Source: Tectiglobus sp965215755
GTDB taxonomy: Bacteria > Pseudomonadota > Alphaproteobacteria > Rhizobiales > Hyphomicrobiaceae
Length of the DNA: 64,000 nt
Direction of reading: 5' to 3'
NCBI GenBank assembly: GCA_965215755.1
Contig: OZ244119.1
Span: 1,054,001 to 1,118,000, forward strand
Shown here: piece by piece, positions 61,027 through 64,000 of the stretch
Position numbering within the stretch: the stretch's first letter is position 1
Layout of the letters: every line of letters begins with the position of its first letter
Program-made: the position numbers and the translations under genes
The notes under the pieces: model-generated
The model's database searches: none
Seen by the model: only the letters and a program-made list of their open reading frames with translations
What the model was told of the DNA's origin: nothing

Positions 61027-61785
61027 ATGGCTATTCTTGAAATCTCCGGTGTCAATAAGAGCTTTGCCGGTCTAAAGGCCCTCACTGATGTAAACCTCAG
61101 TGTCGAAGCGGGAGCAGTGCACGCGATCATCGGCCCGAACGGCGCCGGCAAGTCGACGCTGCTGAACTGCATGATCGGTAAGCTTGAGCCTGACAGTGGC
61201 GTAGTCAATTTTGACGGCACATCTTTGCTCGGGGGGATCACACCGCACGAGATTAATCAGCTTGGCGTCTGCCGGGTGTTCCAGACGCCGGAGGTCTTTG
61301 GTGACATGACATTGCTGGAAAATGTCATGATCCCGTCCTTGGCACGGCGCGACGGAACGTTCCGCTTCAACGGCTGGCAGTCGGTGACCAACCGCGGTGA
61401 GGTGAGCGATGAGGCAATCGCGATGCTTGAAGAAGTTGGGCTGGCTGATCAGCGCAACACGATCACTGACTCTCTATCGCGCGGTGACAAGCGCCGCCTG
61501 GAGATGGCGATGTGTCTGATCCAGCACCCCAAGCTATTGCTGCTGGACGAACCAACCGCTGGGATGTCACGGGCGGACACCAACAACACAATCGATCTTC
61601 TCAAGAAAATCGGCGAGCGGGGGATTACGAAGATCATCATCGAGCACGACATGCACGTTGTGTTTTCGTTGGCCCAGAAGATTTCCGTACTGGCCCAGGG
61701 CACGGTGATTGCGGAAGGGGAACCGGAAGCAATTAAGGGAGATCCGCGTGTCATCGAGGCTTATCTTGGAGGAGAGTTAGGATGA
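61027..61785 (+). CDS. LivG-type ABC ATPase
   Basis: This 252-aa ATPase has Walker A GPNGAGKST, the signature DSLSRGDKRRLEMAM and Walker B LLLLDEPTAGMSRAD. The signature is LSRGDKR rather than LSGGQ, which is usual in LivG/UrtD-type subunits. It starts at the ATG at 61027, where homology begins; a longer frame from 60931 runs inside LivM. Its stop overlaps the next gene by ATGA. Confidence 0.92.
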   Translation: MAILEISGVNKSFAGLKALTDVNLSVEAGAVHAIIGPNGAGKSTLLNCMIGKLEPDSGVVNFDGTSLLGGITPHEINQLGVCRVFQTPEVFGDMTLLENVMIPSLARRDGTFRFNGWQSVTNRGEVSDEAIAMLEEVGLADQRNTITDSLSRGDKRRLEMAMCLIQHPKLLLLDEPTAGMSRADTNNTIDLLKKIGERGITKIIIEHDMHVVFSLAQKISVLAQGTVIAEGEPEAIKGDPRVIEAYLGGELG

Positions 61786-62540
61786 GCATGGCAGAAACCG
61801 CGCCTGCAGCATCAACCAGTGCTTCAACTGGCTCAAAGGCCTATTTCTCGTGCCGCGATATTCATGCCTATTACGGTGAGAGTTACATTGTCCAAGGCAT
61901 ATCGTTCGATATTGCTGAAAGCGAAATCGTTGCTCTCCTCGGCCGAAATGGTGCTGGAAAGACCTCGACGCTACGCACTATTGCCCGGATGGATGACCCA
62001 AGTCTCAAGCGTGGTGAGATCTGGCTTGGCGGGGTGGCTGTGCATGAGATGGCCGACTATCAAGCGTCGCGTGCCGGCATACAGCTGGTGCCGGAAGACC
62101 GACGTATTATTCCGGGCCTTACCGTGGAAGAGAATTTGGTCCTGTCGCAGATCGCCAAGCCGATCGGTTGGGAACTGGACCGGATTTATGATCACTTTCC
62201 ACGGTTGGCCGAACGCCGCAAGCAGGAGGGCATAACGCTCTCCGGTGGCGAACAGCAGATGCTTGCTGTTGCCCGGGCTCTGGCTCGTGACATTAAGCTG
62301 CTTCTGCTCGACGAGCCTTATGAAGGGCTTGCACCGACAATCGTGCAGGAAATCGAAAAGATCCTGCAGGAAGTGAAACAAGCGGGAATTACCACGGTCA
62401 TCGTTGAGCAGAACGCTGTTGCGGCGCTCAAGTTGGCCGATAGCGCAATCATTCTTGATACAGGTGAGGTTGCCTTCAAGGGAACCGCACAGGAAGTGTT
62501 GGATAACGAGGAGCTTCGGCACGAATACCTCGCGATCTGA
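61782..62540 (+). CDS. LivF-type ABC ATPase
   Basis: This 252-aa ATPase has Walker A GRNGAGKTS, the signature LSGGEQQMLAVA and Walker B LLLLDEPYEGLAP, with H/E-type motif VEQNA. About 25 Ala/Ser/Thr-rich residues precede the conserved part (AYFSCRDIHAYYGESYIVQGISFDI). The start overlaps LivG by ATGA. It completes the five-gene importer. Confidence 0.92.
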   Translation: MSMAETAPAASTSASTGSKAYFSCRDIHAYYGESYIVQGISFDIAESEIVALLGRNGAGKTSTLRTIARMDDPSLKRGEIWLGGVAVHEMADYQASRAGIQLVPEDRRIIPGLTVEENLVLSQIAKPIGWELDRIYDHFPRLAERRKQEGITLSGGEQQMLAVARALARDIKLLLLDEPYEGLAPTIVQEIEKILQEVKQAGITTVIVEQNAVAALKLADSAIILDTGEVAFKGTAQEVLDNEELRHEYLAI

Positions 62541-62667
62541 TCTCGCAGTTCAGCGCGGGTAAGGCATCGCTGCGCTGACAATGAATGGCAAATCTACAGT
62601 TTGTTGGACACCCAGGCCGGTGGTGGGTTCTGGGACAGAGAACGTGCGCCTGGAAAGGACTAAGGAC

Positions 62668-63051
62668 ATGAGTCAGTCAATCCTCATTGTTGATGATGAA
62701 AGCTACATCGTGACATCGCTGAGCTATGTCATGAAGAATGCAGGCTTTGAAGTGGACTCAGCCGGTGACGGTGAGGAGGCCTTAGAGAAGGTCAAGGCGA
62801 AAGCTCCCGACCTCATTATTCTGGATATCATGATGCCGAAGCTGGATGGCTTTGAGGTCTGTAAGGCTGTTCGAGCAAACCCGGATTGGAATTCTGTCCG
62901 GATCATCATGCTAACAGCGAAGGGGCGCGACTCCGAACGCGAGAAGGGACTGGAGCTGGGTGCAGACGATTACCTGACGAAACCATTCTCTACTCGTGAT
63001 ATCCTTAAGCGGGCCCAAGATGTGCTGGCTGAGGAGCGTATCGCGAGCTAA
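62668..63051 (+). CDS. Orphan response-regulator receiver protein
   Basis: This 127-aa single-domain receiver has D9 and D10 (IVDDE), acceptor D53 (ILDIMMPK), T83 (MLTAKG) and K105 (LTKPFSTRD). The ATG at 62668 has AAGGAC-type ribosome sequence; earlier in-frame codons lack receiver similarity. It follows the ABC operon and precedes a sensor-kinase gene, so it is likely part of its phosphorelay. It is close in length and pattern to the receiver at 54947. Confidence 0.88.
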   Translation: MSQSILIVDDESYIVTSLSYVMKNAGFEVDSAGDGEEALEKVKAKAPDLIILDIMMPKLDGFEVCKAVRANPDWNSVRIIMLTAKGRDSEREKGLELGADDYLTKPFSTRDILKRAQDVLAEERIAS

Positions 63052-63106
63052 CAATTCTCTGCTGGCCTTATAATTCCGGCCGCAGGTTCACGGATTGAGG
63101 CCTGAC

Positions 63107-63385
63107 ATGAACAGCAGGTATGCGCACAGAGAAAGACTGGTAGCGTTGTTTCTGTTTGCTGCGCTGCTGTTCCATCCACCGTTGCTCTTGATATTCGATA
63201 CACGCTCGACGGTTTGGGGGATACCGGCACTCTATCTCTACCTGTTTGTTGCGTGGGCGATATTGATCGTGCTGTTAGCGCTGATTATCGAATTTTCGAC
63301 AGTGCCATCTGAGCCTTCCGAACATGATGATGAGGCCGATGCAGATGGCAACGGGGAGCTGCGAACGGAAGGCAGAGAACCGTAA
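63107..63385 (+). CDS. Small two-transmembrane protein next to a symporter-type sensor kinase
   Basis: This 92-aa protein has two hydrophobic segments (LVALFLFAALLFHPPLLLIF; LYLFVAWAILIVLLALIIEF) and an acidic C-terminal tail (SEPSEHDDEADADGNG). Its stop overlaps the next start (TAATG). Small two-TM subunits often accompany SSS-family transporters (such as YjcH for ActP); here it may play that part for the sensor kinase (inference). Confidence 0.7.
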   Translation: MNSRYAHRERLVALFLFAALLFHPPLLLIFDTRSTVWGIPALYLYLFVAWAILIVLLALIIEFSTVPSEPSEHDDEADADGNGELRTEGREP

Positions 63386-64000
63386 TGCTGCAGGCCTGGG
63401 TTATCATCACGGTTGCTTGCGTTTACCTCGGCGTACTGTTTGCGATCGCTTACTGGGGGGACAAGCGGGCTGATGCCGGTCGTAGCATCATTTCCAACCC
63501 ATACATCTACACGCTTTCGATTGCCGTCTACTGCACGTCATGGACATTCTATGGTAGTGTCGGGCGGGCAGCCTCGAGCGGTGTTGGCTTTCTGCCGATT
63601 TATATCGGCCCGACGCTGACGTTTATTCTCGGCTGGTTTGTACTGCGCAAGATTGTCAGGATTTCCAAAGCAAACCGGATTACGTCGATTGCCGACCTGA
63701 TTGCGTCCCGCTATGGCAAGAGTGCGCTGTTGGGTGGCCTAGTGACAGTGATTGCTGTGGTTGGGATCATGCCCTACATCTCGCTGCAGCTGAAAGCTGT
63801 CTCAACCAGCTTCACCATGTTGCTGCAGTATCCGGATGTAGCGCAAGCGGGTGCTCAGGCTGGTACGGTTTCGATACTGGCAGATACGTCATTTTATGTT
63901 GCAGCCCTGCTTGCAACGTTTGCTATTCTGTTCGGGGCCAGACATATCGACGCCAGCGAACACCACGAAGGTATGGTGGCGGCCGTCGCGTTTGAATCCG
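63385..64000 (+). CDS. Sodium:solute symporter-type sensor kinase, N-terminal part (cut at window end)
   Basis: From the ATG at 63385 the frame is open to the window end. The translation (MLQAWVIITVACVYLGVLFA, YWGDKRADAGRSI, YTLSIAVYCTSWTFYGSVG, RITSIADLIASRYGKS) is the SSS transmembrane domain of CbrA/CrbS-type sensor kinases, in which the transporter-like part senses a solute such as acetate. The kinase region lies outside the window, so kinase identity rests on the characteristic N-terminus and on the receiver gene next door. Confidence 0.75.
   Translation, partial: MLQAWVIITVACVYLGVLFAIAYWGDKRADAGRSIISNPYIYTLSIAVYCTSWTFYGSVGRAASSGVGFLPIYIGPTLTFILGWFVLRKIVRISKANRITSIADLIASRYGKSALLGGLVTVIAVVGIMPYISLQLKAVSTSFTMLLQYPDVAQAGAQAGTVSILADTSFYVAALLATFAILFGARHIDASEHHEGMVAAVAFES

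Noticed and set aside
1..64000. CRISPR array or rRNA operon
   Set aside because: No regularly spaced repeats and no rRNA-like conserved stretches were seen on either strand.

Overview
The window looks like the chromosome of an alphaproteobacterium, probably of the Hyphomicrobiales (Rhizobiales). This is inferred from moderate-to-high GC, Liv-type ABC transport, family-III CoA-transferase catabolism, a PolB-type polymerase, an ATP-grasp/alpha-E/transglutaminase trio and a solute-symporter sensor kinase. No rRNA and no CRISPR array were seen.

Positions 1-28.4 kb are accessory DNA that ends at a tRNA-Thr(UGU) gene on the minus strand (28396-28471). A tyrosine integrase (27246-28433) reads into the tRNA 3' end, so this is the integrase-side junction of an integrative element whose other end was not found. 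From right to left the element carries the integrase, an AlpA-like protein, a small coupled gene, a PrimPol-type primase and an unknown 290-aa protein. Next come a TIR-transmembrane-WD40 protein, a serine recombinase beside a perfect 14-bp inverted repeat, and an intact IS1182-family element with a 4-bp target duplication. Further left are a ring- or heteroatom-compound catabolic cluster (IclR regulator, LLM flavin monooxygenase, alpha/beta hydrolase, three-His cupin, PrpF-type tautomerase, ACMSD-type decarboxylase), a CoA-transferase, a D-malate/tartrate dehydrogenase, an enolase-superfamily dehydratase, an HD-domain hydrolase, an IS91-type element with its own recombinase, and the C-terminal part of a second TM-WD40 protein. 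The catabolic block may have its own history.

Positions 28.5-50.4 kb are mostly chromosomal catabolic genes: a beta-hydroxyacid dehydrogenase, a DMT permease, a quinone reductase with an acyl-CoA synthetase, enoyl-CoA hydratase, a two-gene E1 dehydrogenase, three UspA proteins with a DksA/TraR protein, and a CoA-transferase overlapping an acyl-CoA-dehydrogenase-fold enzyme that lacks the catalytic Glu (38982-41337, probable 3-sulfinopropionate utilisation). DNA polymerase II and several single genes follow. A tight CoA-transferase/HMG-CoA-lyase-like/FAD-oxidoreductase operon closes the block.

Positions 50.4-64 kb hold the transglutaminase/alpha-E/ATP-grasp trio, a second DMT permease, an orphan receiver, and a large XRE/IrrE regulator that contains a histidine-kinase-like dimerisation segment. 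That regulator is divergent from a complete Liv-type ABC operon with a Tat-signal binding protein. A second orphan receiver, a small two-TM protein and the start of an SSS-family sensor kinase (cut at the window end) follow on the same strand. Together these suggest one sensing-and-uptake module for a small organic acid.
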